Part shown: positions 15,983-24,152 of the stretch, one piece after another | Layout: each line of letters begins with the position of its first letter | Position numbering within the stretch: the first letter of the stretch is position 1 | IMG/VR virus record: IMGVR_UViG_3300032092_000004 | Location: 62,001 to 126,000 of that record | Origin: a virus | Length of the DNA: 64,000 bases | Reading direction: 5' to 3' (one strand) | Program-made: the position numbers and the translations under genes | Notes under the pieces: generated by a model | The model's input: the letters and a program-made list of their open reading frames with translations, nothing else | Databases searched by the model: none | Told to the model about the DNA's origin: nothing

Positions 15983-16597
15983 TCTTCTATATAGAGATTG
16001 TTTACTAATACCTTTTTCAGATAAAATATCATACAAGTATTTCTTTTGAGCTTTAGAGGATTCAGAAACTATTATACAATCAATTCTTTCTTGAGAAATT
16101 AAAAATTCATTAAGACTATCCAAAAATCTTTTGGATTCGTTTTCATCCTTTAAAGAAAACAACTTAACGTCATTATCATTTTGTAAAACAACCTTATTAT
16201 TTAATCTTGAAATTAACTTTATTGAATTTTTTGGTAAGTAGTTTTCGATAAAAACCTCCATAGTTATTTTTGTCTTTTTATCAACATCGTAGATTTTTTC
16301 AGGTATTTTGTATTTTACGACTTTAACAATTTTATAATCAGGATCATCTAAGTCCACCAAAACCTGTCTACCCATCTCATCCCTAACAAACATCTTATCA
16401 AAAATATTATTTTTCTTTTCAAGGATAGATAATTCATAATCACAAGGTTTTGCATTCTCAACTTTAGTTTCAAAAATGACAGATCTATTTTCATCAATTA
16501 GTCTATCAAAGAAAAGATTGGCCCTTTCTTTAGTTTTAAATTTGTTGATTATTTTTTTTCTTTCTTTATTTTTAAAGATAACAACTAAGTAGTTCAT
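15959..16597 (-). CDS. hypothetical protein
   Basis: A 212-residue, Lys-rich protein on the minus strand with no recognised domain. The start ATG at 16597 is 29 bp from the divergent dnaJ start, so the intergenic space holds both promoters; CATTTATAA on the minus strand is a weak version of the late motif. The C-terminal third contains a segment with Ser and Lys (IVSESSKAQKKYLYDIL) that could be a helical nucleic-acid-binding region, which is conjecture. Confidence 0.65.
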   Translation of the reverse strand: MNYLVVIFKNKERKKIINKFKTKERANLFFDRLIDENRSVIFETKVENAKPCDYELSILEKKNNIFDKMFVRDEMGRQVLVDLDDPDYKIVKVVKYKIPEKIYDVDKKTKITMEVFIENYLPKNSIKLISRLNNKVVLQNDNDVKLFSLKDENESKRFLDSLNEFLISQERIDCIIVSESSKAQKKYLYDILSEKGISKQSLYRRSTTFKTR

Positions 16598-16626
16598 AAA
16601 TTAATAATAATATTTTCTTTTTATAA

Positions 16627-17544
16627 ATGAATAATGAAAATTTTTACCAAGTTCTAGGAGTCCAAGAAAATGCGACTCAAGATGAAATAAAGAAGTCATA
16701 CCGTAATTTGGCGAAAAAGAATCACCCAGATGCAGGAGGTGATGAAGACAAGTTTAAAAAGATTTCGGTTGCTTACGATGTTTTGAGCGATGAATCCAAA
16801 AGAAGAGAATACGATGCTAAGAGAAGAAATCCATTTGGTAATCATGATAACTATGAAGATATGTTCTCTAACATGTTTGGTGCTAGAAAAACAAGACAAA
16901 CTGTTCATACCACAAATATCACAGTAAATGTTGGTGTTTTAGATTCATACAGAGCAAGTAAACATTCTCTATCGTATAGAAGACAAACAATGTGCGAACC
17001 ATGTTCAGGTACTGGAGGTGATAAAAAAACTTGTGTGACTTGTAATGGATCAGGTGTTGTAGTTAGACAAGTTGGGTCAGGATTTTTCGTACAAGTAGTA
17101 CAGATGGCTTGTGATGGATGTGGTGGAACTGGAAGTATAACCATTAACCCATGTTTTATGTGTAGTGGAAGTGGGTCAAAACCTGAAATAAAAAACTTGG
17201 ATATATCTTTACCCCATGGGATAGATAATGGTCAGTTTTTAAGATTACAAGGAATGGGAGATTTCAAAAACGGAAACTATGGTGATTTAGTTGTTAGAAT
17301 TGATTTGAAACCACAAGATGGATTTGATAAAATAGGTAACCACTTGGTTTATAATGTTTATATGAATCTTGATGAACTTAAACAAGGAAGTTTTAATGTA
17401 CCACATCCTGATGGTATGTTGAATGTTAAAATGCCAAAGAAAGTGGACACATCATTACCATTAAGAGTAAAATCAAAAGGATTTAGATTGGATACTGTTG
17501 GTGATTTGATGATCAACCAATACGTAAGATTTGATAGGGATTAG
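16627..17544 (+). CDS. dnaJ: DnaJ/Hsp40 co-chaperone
   Basis: A full-length type I DnaJ of 305 residues. The J domain (1-70) has the essential H33-P-D35. A zinc-finger domain starts at C123 and has the four CxxCxGxG-type repeats ([32 protein letters not shown]), followed by the C-terminal substrate-binding domains. The Gly/Phe linker is short. It would stimulate host DnaK and deliver substrates, plausibly to help fold phage structural proteins or shift host proteostasis. No phage dnaK or grpE is visible, so it presumably acts with host partners. Cellular-type dnaJ genes are uncommon in phages. Confidence 0.92.
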   Translation: MNNENFYQVLGVQENATQDEIKKSYRNLAKKNHPDAGGDEDKFKKISVAYDVLSDESKRREYDAKRRNPFGNHDNYEDMFSNMFGARKTRQTVHTTNITVNVGVLDSYRASKHSLSYRRQTMCEPCSGTGGDKKTCVTCNGSGVVVRQVGSGFFVQVVQMACDGCGGTGSITINPCFMCSGSGSKPEIKNLDISLPHGIDNGQFLRLQGMGDFKNGNYGDLVVRIDLKPQDGFDKIGNHLVYNVYMNLDELKQGSFNVPHPDGMLNVKMPKKVDTSLPLRVKSKGFRLDTVGDLMINQYVRFDRD

Positions 17545-17702
17545 AATAAAGATACGATGTCTTTAATAAACGATACAATACCGTAGATACCAAAAAAGAA
17601 AAATATCCCACCACCAATTAAAACGAATCTTTGGGTGTTCTGTACTTGTTTACTTTCTTCACAAGTTTTACATTTTACTTCTGTTGCTTTTTCCTTTTCC
17701 AT
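17541..17702 (-). CDS. small CxxC membrane protein
   Basis: A 53-residue protein read on the minus strand, ATG at 17700-17702 and TAA at 17541-17543, overlapping the dnaJ stop by 3 bp. It has a CKTC motif near residue 11 and one hydrophobic TM segment ([19 protein letters not shown]). It lies 8 bp downstream of the 17711 gene on the same strand and is probably cotranscribed with it. Its function is unknown. Confidence 0.6.
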   Translation of the reverse strand: MEKEKATEVKCKTCEESKQVQNTQRFVLIGGGIFFFFGIYGIVSFIKDIVSLF

Positions 17703-17710
17703 ATAATAAA

Positions 17711-18223
17711 TTATAATACAATGGTTTTAATATGAAAATAGTTTTCCAACATTACTTTCTTCTGTTGGGGTTTGTTTTTGTTGAAGAATCTAAGATAATT
17801 ACCATCTAATGAATAAGTACTAGTCGGAACTACGTAAAGATTATCTCTACGAGTGGATTTCTCAAGTATAAATTCTATATAATCAAATACCTCTTCGTCG
17901 AAATTATCTTCATCTCTGAAGACAAACTTCAAACGATCACCTTGTGGATACCCTTCAAAAGAATTTAAGATTTTTCTATATTTTAACTCTATAACTTGTG
18001 ATAAAATGTTGTTTGGGACAGCAACTCTTTCGTGTGTTAAAGTGTCAGAATCAATTGAGTCTAAAATCGCACTTCGTATGAAATTAAAATTTCTGTTACC
18101 CATTCTATCAATTGTTTGATGAGTTGAAGCATAAAATGAATCACCTTCAGGACTGATAAATAATAAATCCTCCATATCGGCTTGCTCAACTATAATTGAT
18201 CTTAAAATTTGAAACATTTTCAT
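17711..18223 (-). CDS. leader-type protein (putative head-packaged)
   Basis: A 170-residue protein. I place the start at ATG 18223, not at an upstream in-frame ATG, because a late motif lies 5 nt before it and the resulting N-terminus MKMFQILRSIIVE ends in I11-V-E13, the leader pattern shared with other genes here. The body is a soluble alpha/beta domain without a recognised family. It diverges from the Dam-type methylase at 18292, whose promoter is of the host type, so the 70-bp gap separates an early from a late unit. Confidence 0.6.
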   Translation of the reverse strand: MKMFQILRSIIVEQADMEDLLFISPEGDSFYASTHQTIDRMGNRNFNFIRSAILDSIDSDTLTHERVAVPNNILSQVIELKYRKILNSFEGYPQGDRLKFVFRDEDNFDEEVFDYIEFILEKSTRRDNLYVVPTSTYSLDGNYLRFFNKNKPQQKKVMLENYFHIKTIVL

Positions 18224-18228
18224 ATTAG

Positions 18229-18237
18229 AATAAATAG
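18229..18237 (-). promoter_or_regulatory. putative late promoter motif CTATTTATT
   Basis: On the minus strand CTATTTATT lies 5 nt before the ATG at 18223, which helps to choose that start. Confidence 0.5.
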
Positions 18238-18279
18238 TTGTAAAATGAAAATACAATTGATTAGTCGTCTTGTTTTTAC

Positions 18280-18287
18280 TATCTTTA
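18280..18287 (+). promoter_or_regulatory. Bacteroidota-type -7 box TATCTTTA, 4 nt before ATG
   Basis: TATCTTTA differs from TAnnTTTG only in the last base and ends 4 nt before the ATG at 18292. At that distance transcription would begin at or next to the start codon, giving a leaderless mRNA. Confidence 0.5.
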
Positions 18288-18291
18288 TTAC

Positions 18292-19131
18292 ATGTTAAGT
18301 TATATTGGTGGAAAAAGTAAAATTGGTAAATGGATTGTTCCATTCTACGATAAAGATATGGAGGTTTATGTAGAAACTTTTGGCGGAATGTTTTGGTGTT
18401 TTTTTAATATGGACCTGAAACAGTTCCCAAACCTTAAAAAAGTCGTTTATAATGACTTTAACCCGCTGAACTACAACCTCTTCAAATGCGTTCAAAACCC
18501 AACTGAACTATTGAAAGCGATAAACGCAATTGATTGTCAAAAGTTGGGTGAGGAACCAACCCCACCAATATATAAAGAACAATTTGTAAGCTTTCAGGCT
18601 GAATTATTTGGTGAAAATTTCAGCGTAGAACCTGGCAATTATGAAGTTGCCGCTAAATATGTGTACATTCTAACACAAGTCTTTAGTGGGTCAAAACCTG
18701 AAACATCAAACTTTATTGATCTTAAAGGAAAGTATAAATCAAAATATCTTACCTTTAGAGATAAGTTATCAAAACCTGATTGGATTGATCATTTCCTTAA
18801 AATTACAGAAGTAGAGAACATGGACTTTGCGGATGTAATTGAGAAATACGACTCACCGTCTACTTACATATATTTAGACCCACCATACTGGAAAACAGAG
18901 AATTACTACTCCAACCACGACTTTGATCGTCAAGATCATGAACGTTTGGCTAATGTACTACATGGAGTTCAAGGTAAATTTTCTTTATCTTACTATGACT
19001 TTGAATTACTTCACGAATGGTTCCCCGAAGACCAATACACTTGGGTTAGAAAAGAGTTCGCCAAAGCGGCTTCGGCTAAGAAAGGGGAGAAACAAAATAT
19101 GGGGGAAGAATTATTGATAATGAATTATTAA
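18292..19131 (+). CDS. DNA adenine N6-methyltransferase, Dam/D12 class
   Basis: A 279-residue alpha-class adenine methylase. The SAM-binding motif is at Y4-I-G-G-K8-S9 and the catalytic motif at D196-P-P-Y199, in the alpha-class order. No companion restriction enzyme is adjacent, so it most likely marks phage DNA against host restriction or regulates late events. It starts from a host-like -7 box only 4 nt before the ATG, so it should be expressed early. A second methylase of another class lies at 36284. Confidence 0.85.
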   Translation: MLSYIGGKSKIGKWIVPFYDKDMEVYVETFGGMFWCFFNMDLKQFPNLKKVVYNDFNPLNYNLFKCVQNPTELLKAINAIDCQKLGEEPTPPIYKEQFVSFQAELFGENFSVEPGNYEVAAKYVYILTQVFSGSKPETSNFIDLKGKYKSKYLTFRDKLSKPDWIDHFLKITEVENMDFADVIEKYDSPSTYIYLDPPYWKTENYYSNHDFDRQDHERLANVLHGVQGKFSLSYYDFELLHEWFPEDQYTWVRKEFAKAASAKKGEKQNMGEELLIMNY

Positions 19132-19148
19132 TTTTTTACAGTTTACAA

Positions 19149-19157
19149 ATATTTATT
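19149..19157 (+). promoter_or_regulatory. putative late promoter motif ATATTTATT
   Basis: The motif lies 14 nt before the ATG at 19172 and starts a run of leader-type genes. Confidence 0.5.
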
Positions 19158-19171
19158 AAATAAAAAATATT

Positions 19172-20554
19172 ATGTCACTTAGGTTCACCAATCTATTAAG
19201 AGATCTTATTGTTGAAAGTTCAAGATTTCAAGTATTATTCGATAAGTTCGTAAAACCAAAAGAAAGAGGTCAAAGAGGTATTATGCCTTTTGAAACTTTA
19301 TTCGCACTAATCGCCGCAGATCCAACTACAAAGGTCCCTGAAGGTATGGACATTGATAATGTTAAACCTGAACAGATGGAGAAGGTTAAAATTGGAAAAT
19401 ATGCTCAGTGGTTATTAAAAAACTTTACCACACCTAGATTGGAACCAAACCATCCTTTGATGGTATTAGACCCACAATCAAGTCAATATAAATCAGCTTT
19501 AACGCAATTCCAAGATCTTTTCATGGAAGACTTATATAAGGTAACAACAAACCTCCAAAAATACGAAAGATTTAAAAATAGATTATCTCAAGAATATAGA
19601 GATATTAACAAACTAACTCCTGAGACTCTTTATGATCAAGTTAAAGATTTTAGTTTAGAAAAAACTAAAGCAACAGCTGCTGAGAAAAAAGAAGCATCTC
19701 AGACATTCGCTCACCCTGGTGCTGATATCGTCTATAGAGGTCAAGATTGGACAGTTGCCAAAATATCAGACAAAGGTCCATTAGGTAAAGAAGCGGCATG
19801 TTTCTATGGTGGATCTCATAATGAGGCAAGACGAGGTGAAACTAACTGGTGTACATCATCACCTGGACTTTCTTGGTTTGATCGTTATATCGGTAAAGGA
19901 CCGTTATATGTTGTGATCCCAAATAAACCATCATCGTTTAAATCTTACGGAAAAGAAACGGGTGAAGTTTCAGGATTACCAGCAAACAGATACCAATTCC
20001 ACTTCCCTGATAACCAATTCATGGATGCGGATGACAGACAAATCAATTTGATTGAATTCTTAAATACAAATGAAGAAGGGCTAAAACAATTCTTCAAACC
20101 TGAGTTTATGAAGTCATTAGCTGGAGATAAAGGTGAAAAAGTCGTGATTGATTATCCAGGTGATTCGGCATCAAAATTCATTGCACTTTATGGTTTTGAC
20201 GAATTCTTTGCCACTCTTCCTCAGTCATTGAAAAGACTTACATTCAAAAACACATCAAGAGACAAAATATCATTAAATATTCCAAACGACATTGGAAGAT
20301 TCAAACAGTTAAACGCAATCAACTTTGTTGGGTGTGTTGCAACTATACCTGAAGCAATTTGTCAATTACAAAATTTACAATATTTATCTTTAGTTAATAA
20401 CCCAGACCTTCAAAGATTACCCGAATGTGTTGGGGATATGCAAAACCTTATGGTACTAAACCTTGGAGGATCCGATCCTAAGAAAGTTCTACCTGAATCT
20501 GTATTCAGAAGAGCTGAAACAGACGAAGACTTCAACTTATTTACACACTCTTAA
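19172..20554 (+). CDS. leader-type protein with WCTS domain and leucine-rich repeats
   Basis: A 460-residue protein. The leader MSLRFTNLLRDLIVE ends in I13-V-E15. The central part (about 175-320) contains a GETNW226-C227-T segment followed by a WFDRYIGKGPLYVVI strand, a pattern I have seen in large phage proteins but cannot name. The C-terminal 110 residues are three to four leucine-rich repeats (IPNDIGRFKQLNAINF, IPEAICQLQNLQYLSL, LPECVGDMQNLMVLNL). Leucine-rich repeats bind proteins, so a host-targeting role fits if the protein is ejected; this is inference. It is 2 bp from the next leader-type gene. Confidence 0.65.
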   Translation: MSLRFTNLLRDLIVESSRFQVLFDKFVKPKERGQRGIMPFETLFALIAADPTTKVPEGMDIDNVKPEQMEKVKIGKYAQWLLKNFTTPRLEPNHPLMVLDPQSSQYKSALTQFQDLFMEDLYKVTTNLQKYERFKNRLSQEYRDINKLTPETLYDQVKDFSLEKTKATAAEKKEASQTFAHPGADIVYRGQDWTVAKISDKGPLGKEAACFYGGSHNEARRGETNWCTSSPGLSWFDRYIGKGPLYVVIPNKPSSFKSYGKETGEVSGLPANRYQFHFPDNQFMDADDRQINLIEFLNTNEEGLKQFFKPEFMKSLAGDKGEKVVIDYPGDSASKFIALYGFDEFFATLPQSLKRLTFKNTSRDKISLNIPNDIGRFKQLNAINFVGCVATIPEAICQLQNLQYLSLVNNPDLQRLPECVGDMQNLMVLNLGGSDPKKVLPESVFRRAETDEDFNLFTHS

Positions 20555-20556
20555 AA

Positions 20557-21231
20557 ATGAATAGAAGATTAATAATTAATGAAGAAGAAAAAAGAAGAAT
20601 TTTAAATCTTCATGAAAGTAGAAGATCTAAAGAATTAGGTTTTTTATTTGAAGCCGATAATGATCAAGTAGACGGTGTTTACAACAATGACAAAGATTAC
20701 GACTACAAAAAAGAAGGAGACAATTACTTCTTCAAATTGAAGGAAACCCCTGCCAGTCCTAAGGCTCAGGCATATAAAAAACAAGGGAAATTTGCAGATT
20801 GGACAGCAGCGACAGGGGATGCAAAAGATGCTATCGCAAAATTACCATTCTTAGCCAATTTAACCGCATTCCAAGGGCCAGGTGATGTTGACGGAAGTGA
20901 TGAGGCGTTTGGCGAACCACAAACCGCACCTACAACATCTGCAAATACCGCATCAGTCACAACATCGGCAGCAACACCTACCGCTTCAACAACACCCGCA
21001 GCTTCAACAACACCAACAACTACGTCAAAAAACCCTGATGTTTTAGCAGACTTAAAAACAGCATCACAAATCAGACAAGAATTTAGACAAGGTAAAAGAG
21101 ATAAAAACAAAGCGACAAGACAATACAATCAAATGGTTAATAAATATAACAAATTAAAAAGTAAAATGAGTCCACAAGATAATTCTGCTTATCTACAAGC
21201 AATTAACCAATTAAAACAACAAATTGGATAA
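20557..21231 (+). CDS. leader-type protein with Thr/Ala/Ser/Pro linker
   Basis: A 224-residue protein. The leader MNRRLIINEEEKRRILNLHE ends in L18-H-E20. A folded middle (about 30-115) is followed by a low-complexity Thr/Ala/Ser/Pro linker (about 120-155) and a basic helical tail (about 160-224) rich in Lys, Arg and Gln that could bind nucleic acid. A strong terminator follows at 21254. No family is recognised. Confidence 0.6.
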   Translation: MNRRLIINEEEKRRILNLHESRRSKELGFLFEADNDQVDGVYNNDKDYDYKKEGDNYFFKLKETPASPKAQAYKKQGKFADWTAATGDAKDAIAKLPFLANLTAFQGPGDVDGSDEAFGEPQTAPTTSANTASVTTSAATPTASTTPAASTTPTTTSKNPDVLADLKTASQIRQEFRQGKRDKNKATRQYNQMVNKYNKLKSKMSPQDNSAYLQAINQLKQQIG

Positions 21232-21253
21232 TAAATAAATAACACTATTTCAA

Positions 21254-21284
21254 ACCCCCCCTTCTTTTGATCGGGGGTTTTTTA
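21254..21284 (+). terminator. rho-independent terminator
   Basis: A run of seven C (21255-21261) pairs with GGGGG 21273-21277 around a short loop, followed by TTTTTT. It closes the 19172-21231 unit. Confidence 0.85.
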
Positions 21285-21293
21285 TTTTACAAA

Positions 21294-21302
21294 GTATTTA
21301 TC
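21294..21302 (+). promoter_or_regulatory. putative late promoter motif GTATTTATC
   Basis: The motif follows the terminator and lies only 4 nt before the ATG at 21307, the first of four tandem leader-type genes. Confidence 0.5.
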
Positions 21303-21306
21303 TTAT

Positions 21307-21681
21307 ATGAAAATCATCATAACCGAAGAACAATATAATCTAATTCAAGAAGAATATAGAAGGGATCGTTTCGATGCTGAGTATGCAGATGAATATCCTC
21401 AGTATAAGAAGTTGTTTTTAAAGACCATTTCTAAAGATGTTGGAAGTTGGGGTGAAGCACACAACTCAATATATTTAACGGATGAAAAAGGAAATCCTCT
21501 GTTTGTTTATAGAAGACCATATAAAACCCTATACTACGACTACTCAATAGATAGGGATATGGAAGATTATATACCTTCCCATATAATATCAAGACACTTA
21601 AAAAATGCGGTTTATGATTTCTTCAAAGGACTCTTCCCTGATGTTGAAATAAAAGAGGTAAATGGAGCTAATATTGGTTAG
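21307..21681 (+). CDS. leader-type protein, first of a tandem set of four
   Basis: A 124-residue protein beginning MKIIITEEQYNLIQE, with I13-Q-E15 at the exact position seen in the next three genes. The body is a small alpha/beta domain, Tyr- and Asp-rich, without a recognised family. The gene is 2 bp from the next and is preceded by a terminator and a late motif, so 21307-23226 looks like one late operon. Confidence 0.6.
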   Translation: MKIIITEEQYNLIQEEYRRDRFDAEYADEYPQYKKLFLKTISKDVGSWGEAHNSIYLTDEKGNPLFVYRRPYKTLYYDYSIDRDMEDYIPSHIISRHLKNAVYDFFKGLFPDVEIKEVNGANIG

Positions 21682-21683
21682 TT

Positions 21684-22088
21684 ATGAAAATAATAATATC
21701 TGAACAACAATATAGAATGTTATCTGAGTCAAAATTAGACCGAATGCAAAATCTTATTGACATGGCTTTTGAGGAGGTAAAAGAAAATTGCGAAGGTGGT
21801 TATTACGTAATGGCACACCAAGATTATATATGCGATCCAATAGATATGATTGAAGAAATTAAAGTTGTCGATGTCTCAAAGTCAACATCTATGAATTATT
21901 TTGAAAAAAATAAAATGGAATCAATAAACATTACTATTGATTTTTATATTGATTCAATACGTAAATATAATAATTTAGACAATTTTATTTATGAATTACA
22001 AGAAGAGGCAAGAAATGTAATTGGGGCTAAAGTAATTATTATATCCGTAAGAGATATAATTAATAAAAGAAAAGACTTTAATTTTTGA
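21684..22088 (+). CDS. leader-type protein, second of the tandem set
   Basis: A 134-residue protein beginning MKIIISEQQYRMLSE, with L13-S-E15. The body has a helix-strand-helix-strand pattern (residues 16-134) ending in a basic tail. No family is recognised. The stop codon overlaps the next start. Confidence 0.6.
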   Translation: MKIIISEQQYRMLSESKLDRMQNLIDMAFEEVKENCEGGYYVMAHQDYICDPIDMIEEIKVVDVSKSTSMNYFEKNKMESINITIDFYIDSIRKYNNLDNFIYELQEEARNVIGAKVIIISVRDIINKRKDFNF

Positions 22089-22642
22089 TGAAAATAATAA
22101 TATCTGATAACCAATATAGTCTTTTAAAAGAATCAGTCGCCATTAAAAACATTGAAGGTCTTAAAAAGTATTGGAGAAACCAACAAAAAAAAGGTGAACA
22201 AATTAGATTTAATAAAGAAGATTTAGAATTTTGGGGTATTACAACCAGACAGGAAAAGTATTACGCTCAACAGGCATTTCGAGAATTAGTTGGAGATGAA
22301 GAATTTACTAAAAAATTTATTAAAAAATTAATTGGTAAAACATTTTCAACAAAAGACTTCGATGAAAAAATTGTTGGTGGATATGATTTTGAGTGGGTAA
22401 TCACTGATATGGAATATATAGATTATGATTTTTATTTATATGGAAAAACATTACCGGGAGGAATTGTTACTCTTATTAGTGGTAGACACTTATCTTTAAA
22501 TGAAGCGATAAAAGATGAAGATTTAGGTTGGGAAATCCAAGAAGAAATTAGAGACGTTGTCCAAGACTCTATGGATGAAATAATTTTACCTGTTACTGGA
22601 AATGAAGTAATAGTACCATATTTTACAATATCTGAAGAATGA
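22088..22642 (+). CDS. leader-type protein, third of the tandem set
   Basis: A 184-residue protein. I use ATG 22088, which overlaps the upstream TGA, rather than TTG 22085. It begins MKIIISDNQYSLLKE with L13-K-E15. A WRNQQKKGEQIRF segment near residue 27 resembles VWNQQKKRGEEPY in the next gene, so the two bodies may be distant paralogues. No domain is recognised. Confidence 0.6.
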   Translation: MKIIISDNQYSLLKESVAIKNIEGLKKYWRNQQKKGEQIRFNKEDLEFWGITTRQEKYYAQQAFRELVGDEEFTKKFIKKLIGKTFSTKDFDEKIVGGYDFEWVITDMEYIDYDFYLYGKTLPGGIVTLISGRHLSLNEAIKDEDLGWEIQEEIRDVVQDSMDEIILPVTGNEVIVPYFTISEE

Positions 22643-23226
22643 AAATAATAATTACAGAAAAACAATATAATAAACTAACTGAGGATAAACTTCAGAAACT
22701 TTGTTATACAGTATGGAACCAACAAAAAAAGAGAGGTGAAGAACCTTATATTGATGATATAATATACGACATTACAGATATTAGAAAAAACTCAAACGAA
22801 GACTATCAAATCATTAGACCCATTTGGTATAGATATAACGGTGGGTTTAACAATTTATTTGAAAAACTTAAAAATGAAATTGATGGTAAAATATTTGATT
22901 TAGAAACTGATTGGGGTAACGTTGATACAAGAGTAGAAGTTATTAATGTAAATCAGTTTGGTAGATTAGGTGAAGATTTTGGAGTAGATATATTTGTAAA
23001 TCTAGATCCATACGGAACTATGGATTACCGTATGTACGAAGAAGGAACTGATAATGAAATTGAAGTTAACGATACAATAGATGCCGCATACCATGAGGCT
23101 ACTTTGAATTATGAAAGTAGTGATCTTCTTGGATTTTTAAGAGGAGAAGTTTATAGTCTTTTTTATGAAAAATTAGAAAAATATGGAATTCCAATTGATG
23201 TGGATGTTGATCTAAAAGAATTTTAA
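22639..23226 (+). CDS. leader-type protein, fourth of the tandem set
   Basis: A 195-residue acidic protein beginning MKIIITEKQYNKLTE with L13-T-E15. It overlaps the previous stop by 4 bp (ATGA). The body carries the QQKKxGE segment shared with gene three and ends in a strongly acidic strand (IPIDVDVDLKEF). Function unknown; grouped by leader and operon. Confidence 0.6.
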   Translation: MKIIITEKQYNKLTEDKLQKLCYTVWNQQKKRGEEPYIDDIIYDITDIRKNSNEDYQIIRPIWYRYNGGFNNLFEKLKNEIDGKIFDLETDWGNVDTRVEVINVNQFGRLGEDFGVDIFVNLDPYGTMDYRMYEEGTDNEIEVNDTIDAAYHEATLNYESSDLLGFLRGEVYSLFYEKLEKYGIPIDVDVDLKEF

Positions 23227-23230
23227 CAAT

Positions 23231-23239
23231 ATATTTATT
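23231..23239 (+). promoter_or_regulatory. putative late promoter motif ATATTTATT
   Basis: The motif lies 6 nt before the ATG at 23246. Confidence 0.45.
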
Positions 23240-23245
23240 ATCACT

Positions 23246-23485
23246 ATGGGACCAATCGAAAAAAAAATTTTAGAATTATTAAAAACAGAAGGACTTTGTG
23301 CTGAAACTGTAATGGTTTTGACTATGATTAAAAATCAAGTTAGAGAAGATGAAAAACGAATTGTCAATGAGGCATATCAAAAAGGTTATCATGACAAAGA
23401 AATGAGTCGTAGACCCACTTGGAATTACTTTGATCGTCAATACAAGTGTTACTTCTCAAATATGAAACTTGGTGAATTTAAATAA
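23246..23485 (+). CDS. hypothetical small protein
   Basis: A 79-residue soluble protein with a helical N-terminal half and an aromatic, basic C-terminal half (RPTWNYFDRQYKCYF). It has a late motif 6 nt upstream but no [IL]xE leader in the usual form. No domain is recognised. Confidence 0.55.
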   Translation: MGPIEKKILELLKTEGLCAETVMVLTMIKNQVREDEKRIVNEAYQKGYHDKEMSRRPTWNYFDRQYKCYFSNMKLGEFK

Positions 23486-23491
23486 TTTTCG

Positions 23492-23499
23492 TATCTTTG
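23492..23499 (+). promoter_or_regulatory. Bacteroidota-type -7 box TATCTTTG, 4 nt before ATG
   Basis: A perfect TAnnTTTG box ending 4 nt before the ATG at 23504, predicting a leaderless transcript. Confidence 0.6.
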
Positions 23500-23503
23500 T
23501 GAT

Positions 23504-23794
23504 ATGGAAGACTTAAACAAACTTGAATTACCCGAAATAAAATCACTATGTAAACAATACGGGATTAGTCCCGTTGGTGACAAAAAATCTCTAATTAAAA
23601 AACTCAAATACTATTTGGATCCTGTTGAGGATGTATTAAATTCTCATCCTGGTAGAAAAATACCAAAGGATAAACAAATTGTTGGTGTCAAGGCAGATAA
23701 AAACGCTGAGATTAACCCTATATTAAAGGCTAAAGGAGTATTCCTATATTATTCTTTAGGATATAATTACTACATGGTGGATAAATCTAACTAA
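23504..23794 (+). CDS. SAP-domain protein
   Basis: A 96-residue protein whose first 38 residues (LNKLELPEIKSLCKQYGI then DKKSLIKKLKYYL) match the SAP helix-turn-helix, a DNA-binding motif found in recombination and chromatin proteins. The remainder is a small basic region ending in an aromatic stretch. The perfect host-like -7 box next to the start suggests early expression, in contrast to the late genes on both sides. It may bind phage or host DNA. Confidence 0.65.
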   Translation: MEDLNKLELPEIKSLCKQYGISPVGDKKSLIKKLKYYLDPVEDVLNSHPGRKIPKDKQIVGVKADKNAEINPILKAKGVFLYYSLGYNYYMVDKSN

Positions 23795-23798
23795 TGTA

Positions 23799-23807
23799 AT
23801 ATTTATA
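23799..23807 (+). promoter_or_regulatory. putative late promoter motif ATATTTATA
   Basis: A full ATATTTATA copy 11 nt before the ATG at 23819. Confidence 0.5.
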
Positions 23808-23818
23808 ATAAAAAAACT

Positions 23819-24151
23819 ATGAAAAATAATATTAACGAGGAGATCCAAGGAATGAAATTTTTGTTTCACTACAAACCTGGTGTTGTTTTATCTGAACAAT
23901 TTGAAGATGAAGAATTGGAGGGTGATGAAGTTGAAGACGAGGAATTTGATTTTGATACGTTTGATACTGAAATGGACGAAAACAGAGAAATTCAAATACC
24001 TGTAAGACCTGATGTTGATACACCAACAAAACCAAAAAAACCTGGCACACCATATAGTCCTAAACCAGGACCAAAGAAAAACCCTAAAGCTAAAAAAGGT
24101 GATATGCCTGATTGGTTAAGTTTTGATGAACTTGGAATTGATTTTGAATAA
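23819..24151 (+). CDS. leader-type acidic protein
   Basis: A 110-residue protein. The N-terminal 26 residues (INEEIQGMKFLFHYKPGVVL, then S-E) end in L24-S-E26, a longer variant of the leader pattern. The rest is a disordered acidic stretch (about 27-60) followed by a Pro/Lys-rich segment and a short acidic end. If the leader is removed, the mature protein would be an unstructured, mixed-charge peptide, similar in type to T4 internal peptides. The next gene starts 1 bp after its stop. Confidence 0.6.
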   Translation: MKNNINEEIQGMKFLFHYKPGVVLSEQFEDEELEGDEVEDEEFDFDTFDTEMDENREIQIPVRPDVDTPTKPKKPGTPYSPKPGPKKNPKAKKGDMPDWLSFDELGIDFE

Positions 24152-24152
24152 T

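Noticed and set aside
20766-21128. Minus-strand ORF of 120 codons, Val/Ala-rich
   Set aside because: Antisense of the Thr/Ala/Ser/Pro linker in the 20557 gene; no start context or domain.
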